NCBI RefSeq assembly: GCF_000170795.1
Contig: NZ_ABCM01000004.1
Location: 248,001 to 312,000 of the forward strand
Origin: Pedobacter sp. BAL39
GTDB lineage: Bacteria; Bacteroidota; Bacteroidia; Sphingobacteriales; Sphingobacteriaceae
DNA: 64,000 nucleotides
Direction: 5' to 3'
This document shows, in pieces, positions 34,401 through 41,072 of this stretch; the stretch's first letter is position 1; every line of letters begins with the position of its first letter. Under the pieces are notes generated by a model, which made no database searches, was not told where the DNA came from, and saw nothing but the letters and a program-made list of their open reading frames with translations. Made by a program: the position numbers and the translations under genes.

Positions 34401-35160
34401 CAACAGAGTGAAGGTAACGAAGTTGTATGCTGCCAATACCAATACCGCGGGAGGTGTGGTAAGCAACAGCACAGGATCTTACAATGAGGGTTTTGATTTA
34501 TCGAGGTTGTTCGGTTACAAATGGGCCGGGCTGGATCCACTTACAGGAGACCCACGAGGTTATGTAGACGGCACAATTGTATCGGTTTCCAATGACGGAA
34601 CAGGAAATACGAACTATCGCAACATCCAGAATGCGGCTGTATCTGAGGCACACTATTTCGGCTCGGCGGTACCGGTGTTTTTCGGATCGCTGAGAAATAC
34701 TTTCAGTTACAAATCATTTTCAGTATCGGCAAACCTTCAGTATAAACTAGGTTACTTTACACGCAGACCTTTGTCGCAGGTGGTTAACTACTCATCATTG
34801 TATACCTCCAGAGGGGCACTGCAGGGTGCAGAATTTGCAAACAGGTGGCAGCAGCCTGGCGACGAGACAAAGACCAATGTCCCATCAGCAGTAGTTTCAT
34901 CCGGCAGTCAGAACAGGGACAATTTCTATTACTACTCGGACACTAACGTGATTAAGGGCGATCATATCCGTTTGCAGGAGATCAACCTTTCTTACGGCCT
35001 TGAAACCAAAAAGAACTGGTTCATCAAAAACCCGAGGATTTACGCCAATGTGAACAACCTGGGCATCCTTTGGAGAGCTAACAAGCTGGGGATCGATCCT
35101 GAGGTATTTGACTACCCTACGCCAAGATCATACAGCTTCGGTTTATCTGCTAACTTTTAA
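31477..35160 (+). CDS. SusC/RagA-type TonB-dependent outer-membrane transporter
   Basis: 1227 residues from ATG 31477. The signal region is typical of SusC with FecR signalling (LLLIMRLTTVILLVSIMQVSATGFAQ). Next is the STN signalling domain (about 50-115, LKQLFTKIQAQSKYDFVYTA), a CarboxypepD_reg domain (about 130-210, GHVYNQDGTALPGASVRI), and the plug (about 215-340, with VLVVIDGIASPYSIDKVNP and ILKDAAAASIWGSRAANGV). The C-terminal about 880 residues form the barrel, ending in YSFGLSANF. It imports a ligand with SusD, energised by TonB. The STN domain lets it signal to FecR. The ligand is unknown because no glycosidase or peptidase gene follows. Confidence 0.95.
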   Translation: MYKNYTINIGVPGRLIYQLLLIMRLTTVILLVSIMQVSATGFAQKITLAEKNASLKQLFTKIQAQSKYDFVYTAQLLRDAKPIDINVKATELKLVLDKIFENQPLTYTIDDHIIVIKARERTLLDRLAEYINAITISGHVYNQDGTALPGASVRIDGTKLRTTTDASGRFSISNAPNKGRLIITYVGYKPDTIAINDQQDFDIRLTLQANTINEVNIVSTGYQDLPKERATGSFEVITKEQLQHSTDPNLLRRLEGITTSMDFRNDLRVRNSSLPNAKESPLTNLTIRGKNTLNYNTQNTSGQVLVVIDGIASPYSIDKVNPNDVESITILKDAAAASIWGSRAANGVIVVKTKKGRYNKPTQVSFNSNVSITEKVDLFYNKTMSISDFVDAQVLQFNTANMPLPAHSISALYGQEPVSPVAEIMNSWKFENTLTEAQAMAQLDALRGNDIRNDYDKYFLRNSVNQSYSLAVDGGSELVNYRLSGGYDRTINNTKQSGADRLALSYNLSARPVKNLELQGNITFNIQKTNDQAAENAITGVTNNTFYPYTMLADGAGNPLELTKIYRPGLLNLLESEYGSRLLSFRYRPLEDINEGYNRIKSQNVNINFGATYRIIPGVSAQLSYNYNSGRNDDNTLYRQNSFYMRNLVNYFTTSPYSSDPMTYEDVPDFVRGIPLGGQYQTNLSKSTNQTLRGQLNFDKTIADKHQISAIAGADIAENKSITNANIYYGYDEHTLKSDNDINFSGLIPILFAEDFNGYNGELVPRVNNPFLDNRIRTFSWFSNAAYTYDGRYTLSASIRKDISSEFGQGTNQKGTPYFSFGGSWNINNESFYHFDLVPMLKFRATFGYNGNVNPLVVSRPLITYIDYGNYEVPYAATQPSGSVSNSLLRPEKTGIWNLGIDFGFKGNRLSGSIEYYNKKTSDLLAGGALDPSTGFTNATYNTGDLTGYGMDITLNSVNIEAEKFRWTSNFLFSYNRVKVTKLYAANTNTAGGVVSNSTGSYNEGFDLSRLFGYKWAGLDPLTGDPRGYVDGTIVSVSNDGTGNTNYRNIQNAAVSEAHYFGSAVPVFFGSLRNTFSYKSFSVSANLQYKLGYFTRRPLSQVVNYSSLYTSRGALQGAEFANRWQQPGDETKTNVPSAVVSSGSQNRDNFYYYSDTNVIKGDHIRLQEINLSYGLETKKNWFIKNPRIYANVNNLGILWRANKLGIDPEVFDYPTPRSYSFGLSANF

Positions 35161-35171
35161 TCACCATTACC

Positions 35172-36581
35172 ATGAAAATATTTCAACAAACCGGCTTAAT
35201 CCTAACCATTTGTGTGTTGCTTACCTCCTGCCAGAAGTTTGTGGACATCAAAAAGACCAGCACGGAATCTACGATTGAAACCGCCAATGACTGTCAGTTG
35301 ATTATGGACAATTACGAGTTGTTCAACTCCGACTACCCTTTCGATGGGGAGGGCTCTGCCGATGACTACTATATCAATGACCTGACTTACAGCGATACCT
35401 ATACCAGCATCGAAGATCAGAGTGTGTATACCTGGGACATGCAGGCCATCCGCCTGAATTCTTTCCAGTGGGTAAGGCCATATAACAAAATATACCACAC
35501 CAACCTGGTGCTGGAAACCCTGGCAAAGCTGCAGGGCAGGGAAACACAGGCTGCCCTCAATAACCTCAGGGGATCTGCATTGTTCCTTAGGGCTTATGCG
35601 CTGTTTCAGGTTGCACAGTTGTATGCTAAGCCCTACGGACCGACAGCGTCACAGGACATGGGGGTACCCATCCATCTGGTTTCGGACATCAATGACACAC
35701 CTGGCAGAGGCACTGTACAGGAGACTTACGACCGCATTGCAGCAGACCTCATCGAAGCCGCAGCAATGCTGAATGAAACTTCTTCAATGGCAACCAGACC
35801 GAATAAAGCGGCGGCCTTTGCCATGCTGGCCAGGGTATACCTTTCCATGGAGGATTACACCAATGCCATGTCGGCCGCAAACTCAGCACTGCAGCTACGT
35901 GCTGCATTATTGGATTATAACAGTCCGGCGGTGAATAAGGATCCATCTTCAAATACACCCTTTGCACGTTACAATCCTGAGGTCATCTTTCATTCTATCC
36001 TTGCCAGCAGCACTTTCCTGAGTCCTGGTAATCCATTCAGCAATGCTGCAAAGATTGACTTGGACCTCGTGAACAGCTATGCCGACAATGACCTTAGGAA
36101 AACCGTCTTTTTCAAGCCCAACCTGGATGTGAATGAAGGAACCTGGCGCTTTACCGGCAACTATGAGCCAACAACCAGCTCAACTCTTTTTAACGGACTG
36201 TCTGTCGATGAGCTGTACCTCGTGAGGGCCGAGTGTTATGCGCGCTCCAACCGGGCAGACCTGGCGATGGCAGACCTGAATATGCTGCTCCGCAACAGGT
36301 GGGTCACCGGAAGTTATACCAATATGACGGCAATAAGTGCCGACGATGCACTGGCAAAAGTTTTAACGGAGCGCAGGAAAGAACTGGTGATGCGCGGACA
36401 GCGGTGGACGGATTTGAGAAGGCTGAATAAGGACGAGCGCTTCAGGAAAAACCTGAGCAGAACTGTTACCGCCGGTGGTGCATCAACGACATTTACATTG
36501 CCTGCAAATGACATCAGGTATACGCTGCTGATTCCACAGGAAGTAATTACCAATTCCCGCTTATCCCAAAATCCACGATAG
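35172..36581 (+). CDS. RagB/SusD-type nutrient-binding outer-membrane lipoprotein
   Basis: 469 residues. The lipoprotein signal is ILTICVLLTSC with lipobox LTSC (Cys20). The mature protein has the SusD_RagB helical TPR-like fold: ALFLRAYALFQVAQLYAKPYG, then GVPIHLVSDINDTPGRGTVQETYDRI, RPNKAAAFAMLARVYLSM, and the C-terminal pattern DELYLVRAECYARS with ERRKELVMRGQRWTDLRRLN. It caps SusC and binds the substrate on the surface. The start is 11 bp behind the SusC stop. No degradative enzyme follows; a palindromic terminator comes next, so this is a SusC/D pair without a polysaccharide-degradation set. Confidence 0.94.
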   Translation: MKIFQQTGLILTICVLLTSCQKFVDIKKTSTESTIETANDCQLIMDNYELFNSDYPFDGEGSADDYYINDLTYSDTYTSIEDQSVYTWDMQAIRLNSFQWVRPYNKIYHTNLVLETLAKLQGRETQAALNNLRGSALFLRAYALFQVAQLYAKPYGPTASQDMGVPIHLVSDINDTPGRGTVQETYDRIAADLIEAAAMLNETSSMATRPNKAAAFAMLARVYLSMEDYTNAMSAANSALQLRAALLDYNSPAVNKDPSSNTPFARYNPEVIFHSILASSTFLSPGNPFSNAAKIDLDLVNSYADNDLRKTVFFKPNLDVNEGTWRFTGNYEPTTSSTLFNGLSVDELYLVRAECYARSNRADLAMADLNMLLRNRWVTGSYTNMTAISADDALAKVLTERRKELVMRGQRWTDLRRLNKDERFRKNLSRTVTAGGASTTFTLPANDIRYTLLIPQEVITNSRLSQNPR

Positions 36582-36600
36582 ACAGCGACAACAGAATAGC

Positions 36601-36645
36601 ACAAGGCCTCCGGAAGCATCATCGGCTGTTTTTCGGAGGCCTTGT
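36601..36645. terminator. Palindromic hairpin between SusD and ankyrin genes (convergent)
   Basis: ACAAGGCCTCCG (36601-36612) pairs with CGGAGGCCTTGT (36634-36645). There is no clear T-run on the plus side, but the stem is long and GC-rich and sits between two convergent genes, so it may serve both. Confidence 0.65.
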
Positions 36646-36659
36646 TATGTGGTAAATAG

Positions 36660-38012
36660 TTAGCCTTTCAGGATTTTCATTTTCTCTGCATCAAATTCTT
36701 CCTGTGTAAGCACACCTACATCGAGCAAGTCCTTTAAATCCAGAAGGGCTTTTTTCTTCGTTGCCATGTCATCAGCAGCACCCGCTTTCGTCTCCATTAC
36801 TGCCTGAGCTGTTTCAGGCTGACTTTTTGCGGTGTCCTTAGGTCCGAAATCGAGGAGCAGCTGTGTAATTTCGTTGAAGCCCTTGATGTTCGAATAGTCG
36901 ATGGCCTTTTGTTCCTTTACGTTGACCACCGCGGTATCGGCTCTCTGCTCCAGCAGATACCTGACGATGTCCTTTTTGCCATTTGCTGCTGCATAGTGTA
37001 AAGGCGTGTTGCCGCTTTCATCCTGAATGTTGACTAAGGCACCTTTCTCTACCAGTAGTTTTACAAGACTGAGGTGGCCATTTTTTACAGCCACGTGAAG
37101 CAGGCTTTCGCCCCCGGGTTCATACCCTGGCCCGAGGTTATAACCGCTATCGGCTGACAGATTATTGGCGGTTTGCACCCAATCCAGGTAAGAGCTCATG
37201 TCGTCATCGCCCTGGCTGAGCGGTTTGCTATAGTTGACTTCGATACCCTGCTCCAGGAACAGGGCCACAATCTCTTTCTGGTTGTGATTGCAGGCGTACC
37301 AGATGGGAGACAGGCCACTGTTGGACGAGACCTTCAGGTCTGCATGATGTTCCACCAACAGCTTGATGACCATGTTGTTGTTTTGATAACAGGCGAACAA
37401 CAGAGGTGTCTCGCCGGCGTGGTTGGCATGATTGACATCCGCTCCATTCTGCAATAGGGTTTCAATGACAGGCATGCTTTTAGCCCCCACTGCATTGATT
37501 AAGGGGGTATTCCCTGCTTTGTCGGTAACATTGACATTGGCGCCATGGTTGATCAGTTCCAGGACTACCTCTTTATTACGGAAGCATGATGCCACCAACA
37601 ATGGTGTCTCTGCCTGATTATTTTCCAAGTCTGCCTCCATGCCATTGTCAAGCAGCTGCTTCAGGATTTCCAGTTGTGAGGTCCTGGCAGTAAGGTGTAA
37701 CAGACTGTTACCCTGCAGGTCATTGATGCTTGTCGAGGCACCTTGCTCCAACAGGTAAACGGCGGTTTGTTTCTGCTTTTGAAGGCATGCAAAAAAAAGC
37801 GGTGTTTCCCCGTGGTGGTCTTCGTAATCCAGCACGGCACCAGCCTCAATTAAGGCCTTGACAATATCCAGATAGCCGCGGTGGGCGGCATAATGAAGCG
37901 CTGTTCTGCCCTTTTCATCGGTATAGGCAACATCTACTTCCTGGTTTTTAAGTAGTATTTCAGCAATTTTTCTTTTGCCCGATTCACAGGCAATTATAAA
38001 TGACATGGACAT
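36660..38012 (-). CDS. Ankyrin-repeat protein with C-terminal SHOCT domain
   Basis: 450 residues. About ten ankyrin repeats of roughly 33 residues run from residue 3 to 385, for example RTALHYAAHRGYLDIVKALI, NTPLINAVGAKSMPVIETLL and NTPLHYAAANGKKDIVRYLL. One atypical insertion of about 35 residues lies in the middle (DDDMSSYLDWVQTANNLSAD). The last 32 residues form a SHOCT domain (LLDLKDLLDVGVLTQEEFDA), a short oligomerisation helix pair usually found in membrane-associated proteins. No signal peptide was seen, so cytoplasmic protein-protein binding is likely. It starts 5 bp after the stop of the ankyrin gene upstream. Confidence 0.88.
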   Translation of the reverse strand: MSMSFIIACESGKRKIAEILLKNQEVDVAYTDEKGRTALHYAAHRGYLDIVKALIEAGAVLDYEDHHGETPLFFACLQKQKQTAVYLLEQGASTSINDLQGNSLLHLTARTSQLEILKQLLDNGMEADLENNQAETPLLVASCFRNKEVVLELINHGANVNVTDKAGNTPLINAVGAKSMPVIETLLQNGADVNHANHAGETPLLFACYQNNNMVIKLLVEHHADLKVSSNSGLSPIWYACNHNQKEIVALFLEQGIEVNYSKPLSQGDDDMSSYLDWVQTANNLSADSGYNLGPGYEPGGESLLHVAVKNGHLSLVKLLVEKGALVNIQDESGNTPLHYAAANGKKDIVRYLLEQRADTAVVNVKEQKAIDYSNIKGFNEITQLLLDFGPKDTAKSQPETAQAVMETKAGAADDMATKKKALLDLKDLLDVGVLTQEEFDAEKMKILKG

Positions 38013-38017
38013 AGGAA

Positions 38018-39235
38018 TCAGGATTTATGAGCCAGCAGCAATGCTACGGTTTTTGTTTTCAGGTTATCTGTGGAAGCCAGGTCCATCGGACTCTGGTCTT
38101 TGTTATTGGTCACATTGGGATTGGCACCACGCTCAAGAAGGTATTTTACTTTTCTATAGGTGTCTTTAGCCATGTCCTGATCATAGTTGACGTTGTAGGC
38201 GCAGACTTTATGAAGCAGCGTATCCCCATGATCATCAGCGTGGTTGACATCCACCCTATCCAGATCGATGATGGTTTTGAAGACCTCGAAAGATTTTTCG
38301 GCACTGACGTCCAGGGGAGTTTTTTCGTTGCCGTAAAAGATGGCAGGCTGCAATAGATCTGCACCATCTTCAATAAGGCTTTTAAGCAGGCGGATGTCGT
38401 TTTCAGACGCTCTGTTGCTCATCCGCTTTAAATATTCAAAAAGGATGGTTACACCATCCCTGGTCTGGATGTCAGAATCGGGCTGCTGGTGGTTGCGCAT
38501 CTCTTCGTAAAGTTGCGGGTCCAGCAGTGCTACCACAGCATAATAGAAAGGTGTTTCTCCGGTTTGGTCAGGAAGATTGGCATCAGCACCATGTTCCATG
38601 AGCAGGGAAACCAGTGCTTTTTTATTTCGTGACAGGGCGGTCATTAATGGTGTTTTCCTGACGATGTCCTGTGCATTTACATCTGCCCCCTCGGAGAGTA
38701 GCAGTTCCGCAAGTTCCATGGAGGTTTCCGGTTTAACCCTTGTGTTCTGCGCAACCTGATGCAGGTAACCCTGCTCCGCACTGTTTACCTGGCCCAGGTC
38801 AAATCCTGCAGCTATCAGAGCCTTAAAGAAAAACAGGTCTGCACCTTCGTCAAGCGCCCAGGAGAACAGTGTTTGTCCTTTAACTTCGTCATTAATATTG
38901 TCCAGTTCTGAAAAAAAGCGTTCCAGGAAACCCAGGAAATCTTCATCTACAGGTCTGTATCTAAGAATTTTCTCAAACAACGAAGCTCTGAAAGTATCAT
39001 ATTCGTAGATGTCTTTTTCAATGATGTTATGCTGGAGCAACAGCAACAGCGTATCAAAGGCTTTTTCTCTAAGCAATTGATCGAGTAGCTGTGACCACTC
39101 ATATTCTGATACTTCGAGTTTGATGGCACCTGAGTTCTCCAATAAGTTTGCAGTTTCCGGGAAATTACTGCTTTTTAAGGCGGCTAATAACGCTTGACTA
39201 TGTGGCATAAAATAAATACTAAATTTATTTTCCAT
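38018..39235 (-). CDS. Ankyrin-repeat protein
   Basis: 405 residues from ATG 39235, or 396 from ATG 39208; neither has a clear ribosome-binding site. The frame is open further up to 39343, but those residues do not look like protein. The first 170 residues are helical without clear repeats. Ankyrin repeats follow from about 180 to 400 (RKTPLMTALSRNKKALVSLLM, DQTGETPFYYAVVALLD, HGDTLLHKVCAYNVNYDQDM, LLERGANPNVTNNKDQSP). It has no SHOCT domain and no signal peptide. It starts 141 bp behind the universal stress gene and is followed after 5 bp by the second ankyrin gene, so the two ankyrin proteins probably work together. Confidence 0.82.
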   Translation of the reverse strand: MENKFSIYFMPHSQALLAALKSSNFPETANLLENSGAIKLEVSEYEWSQLLDQLLREKAFDTLLLLLQHNIIEKDIYEYDTFRASLFEKILRYRPVDEDFLGFLERFFSELDNINDEVKGQTLFSWALDEGADLFFFKALIAAGFDLGQVNSAEQGYLHQVAQNTRVKPETSMELAELLLSEGADVNAQDIVRKTPLMTALSRNKKALVSLLMEHGADANLPDQTGETPFYYAVVALLDPQLYEEMRNHQQPDSDIQTRDGVTILFEYLKRMSNRASENDIRLLKSLIEDGADLLQPAIFYGNEKTPLDVSAEKSFEVFKTIIDLDRVDVNHADDHGDTLLHKVCAYNVNYDQDMAKDTYRKVKYLLERGANPNVTNNKDQSPMDLASTDNLKTKTVALLLAHKS

Positions 39236-39376
39236 ATATTCAAAAATCGCACCATTTCCTGATGAACAGGGGCGACACGCATACATTTGTCTAAGCCTTT
39301 GTGGTTTCCATTTGATAACGCTCCAGAAGAGAACTGAAAACATCGGTGGTGGCCTGGGCGATTGTTTTTAAGGACA

Positions 39377-40216
39377 CTATTTGAGGATCAGGATCGGATG
39401 CTTCGCATTGAGTGTGATGGCTTCCGTTGTACTTTTATGGGTCAGGTTACGGAAGAAACTATATTTGCCGGGGAGGGCGACAATCAGTTGCAGGTCCTGC
39501 TCATCTGCAAACGAAAGAATTCCATTCACCACATCCTCATCGTCACTGTAGCTTACTTTATATTCCATTCCTGAAAGAAAATCTTCCAGGGCACTGAGGT
39601 GTTCAGCTTCATGTTCAAGATGTGAATGCCGCGGGTCAATGTTCAGTATGGTGAGTTGCGGGTTCCACCATCTGAGGGGACTGCCGGAGCTGCTGACAGG
39701 ATTGAGGCGGGAGGTCATGGCGAAGTCGCAGGGGATCAATGCCCGGCTGATCTTCTGGTAGCTGACATCAGAAGGAATGATCAGCACCGGAACAGGGCTG
39801 GTCTTAGCGATGGCAATGACCTGCTCGCCGATGTAGCTTTCTTCATGTCCGTTGGCACTGTCGCTGCCGTATAAAATGAGGTCTGGTTTTTGCCGTTCAA
39901 TCACGTCATGGACAGCCCGCAGCAGAGGACGTTCACTCAGTACAGTTTCTATCTGAAGATCAGGGTTACAATTGCTTAGCAACTCATTGGCAAGTACTTT
40001 TAGCTGCTGATTGATCTCCGTCCTTTCCTCCAGCATATCTTCATTACTCAGCTGCACAAAATCTGCAGAAGGCAGCAGCTGTTCGTAGATGGATTTGTAA
40101 AAGGTCTTCAGGAGAATTACCCTACTTACATGGAGCGCTTTGAGGAGGTTGCTGGCATACTTTAGTGCGTTTGCAGATGTCTCTGAAAAATCTAGAGGGA
40201 TCAATATTGTTTTCAT
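39377..40216 (-). CDS. Tandem universal stress protein (UspA)
   Basis: 279 residues, two UspA domains in tandem. Domain 1 (about 1-145) starts TILIPLDFSETSANALKYAS and ends in the nucleotide-binding motif area GSDSANGHEESYIGEQVIAIAKTSPVPVLIIP. Domain 2 (about 150-279) starts ALIPCDFAMTSRLN and ends SFFRNLTHKSTTEAITLNAKHPILIL. The P-loop-like G(2)xG(9)G(S/T) pattern is only partly kept, so ATP binding is uncertain. Bacteroidota USPs respond to starvation and redox stress. It sits between MarR and the ankyrin genes on one strand, in a probable stress operon. Confidence 0.88.
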   Translation of the reverse strand: MKTILIPLDFSETSANALKYASNLLKALHVSRVILLKTFYKSIYEQLLPSADFVQLSNEDMLEERTEINQQLKVLANELLSNCNPDLQIETVLSERPLLRAVHDVIERQKPDLILYGSDSANGHEESYIGEQVIAIAKTSPVPVLIIPSDVSYQKISRALIPCDFAMTSRLNPVSSSGSPLRWWNPQLTILNIDPRHSHLEHEAEHLSALEDFLSGMEYKVSYSDDEDVVNGILSFADEQDLQLIVALPGKYSFFRNLTHKSTTEAITLNAKHPILILK

Positions 40217-40275
40217 GTATCTATTATATTGCTAAGTTCAACTATCAATTATTTAACTATTCCTTCCGAACAAAA

Positions 40276-40716
40276 CTACCGTAGGCTATCTATCATCTTC
40301 TCCAGGGTGAGCACTGCTCTTTTGAGGTCAACGGCATCAAGGTCTGCGGTTGCGATGGAATATACTTCTTCAAGCCAAGGCTGAAGGGTGTTCTTCAGCT
40401 CGCGACCTTCATTGGTCAGCAGGATCAGTCTATTGCGCCTGTCCTTTTCGTCTTCCGTTCTCAATACCAGTTCTCTTTTGACCAGGTTGTCGATAAGGTA
40501 CGTCATGCTTGACTTATCTTTAAGGATATGATCTGCAATTTCCTGCTGGTTGATGCCGTCTTCTTTCCATAGTAAGGACATCACTTCCAGCATCTCAAAG
40601 GTGATGTCAATCTTTGCCTCTTTGATTTTCTCCTGGATGTATTGACGCATAAAAGTTCTCAATTCGGCCATCGAACGGCCAAGCGATATTGCCAGCTCCA
40701 TTTTATTTTTCTCCAT
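40276..40716 (-). CDS. MarR-family transcriptional regulator
   Basis: 146 residues. The winged helix-turn-helix core covers about 30-105: MLEVMSLLWKEDGINQQEIADHILKDKSSMTYLIDNLVKRELVLRTEDEKDRRNRLILLT in outline, with the recognition helix KSSMTYLIDNL and the wing around DEKDRRNRL. Flanking helices form the dimer interface. MarR proteins repress stress or drug-resistance genes and are released by small ligands or oxidation. No Cys is in the DNA-binding part. A 16-bp palindrome (40723-40738) lies directly upstream and is a likely operator. The universal stress gene follows 59 bp downstream. Confidence 0.92.
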   Translation of the reverse strand: MEKNKMELAISLGRSMAELRTFMRQYIQEKIKEAKIDITFEMLEVMSLLWKEDGINQQEIADHILKDKSSMTYLIDNLVKRELVLRTEDEKDRRNRLILLTNEGRELKNTLQPWLEEVYSIATADLDAVDLKRAVLTLEKMIDSLR

Positions 40717-40965
40717 AAAGTTTCATTTATGTAAATGATCAAGTTCGTCAGGCTTACCTGGAGCGGAGATGGATTTTCCGGTTCCCGAATATTGATGACT
40801 ACAATAATTTTAATGAGTAATATAAAGTTAACGGGATAATAGTTTAGATTCAAACCATTATACTGTATTTATTTAAATATGATTTTTCTTTGATGAAGCA
40901 GTTTGTGATGTAATGTCGATATGGAGATAAACAAATAAAGCATTCCGATATAGGCCTATCTATAC
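40717..40965. other. Intergenic region upstream of marR and behind the TonB-receptor terminator
   Basis: About 250 bp with no ORF of note. It carries the MarR-type palindrome at 40723-40738 and a small palindromic core TAGGCCTA near 40951-40958, and ends at the terminator of the TonB receptor. Nothing else was seen. Confidence 0.5.
40723..40738. promoter_or_regulatory. 16-bp palindrome, candidate MarR operator
   Basis: TCATTTA (40723-40729), TG, TAAATGA (40732-40738): 7-bp arms, 2-bp centre. It lies 6 bp upstream of the marR start codon (40716), so bound regulator would block its own transcription. Arm length and total size fit MarR-family operators. Confidence 0.5.
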
Positions 40966-40999
40966 AAAAAGAGGCCGATCATAATTATGATACGGCCTC
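40966..40999 (-). terminator. Intrinsic terminator of the TonB-receptor gene
   Basis: GAGGCCG (40971-40977) pairs with CGGCCTC (40993-40999), and the loop itself is the palindrome ATCATAATTATGAT (40978-40991). On the minus strand five T residues follow (A-run 40966-40970). It lies 74 bp beyond the receptor stop. Confidence 0.85.
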
Positions 41000-41072
41000 A
41001 GGAAGGATAATTAAGACAAACAATACCCCAACTACCTTTTCATTGGAATAGCTGACTGAGTACACTCAAGTC

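Noticed and set aside
36660..39235. Ankyrin repeat DNA as a tandem DNA repeat or CRISPR-like array
   Set aside because: The periodicity is about 99 bp and coincides with protein repeats; the DNA units are too divergent.
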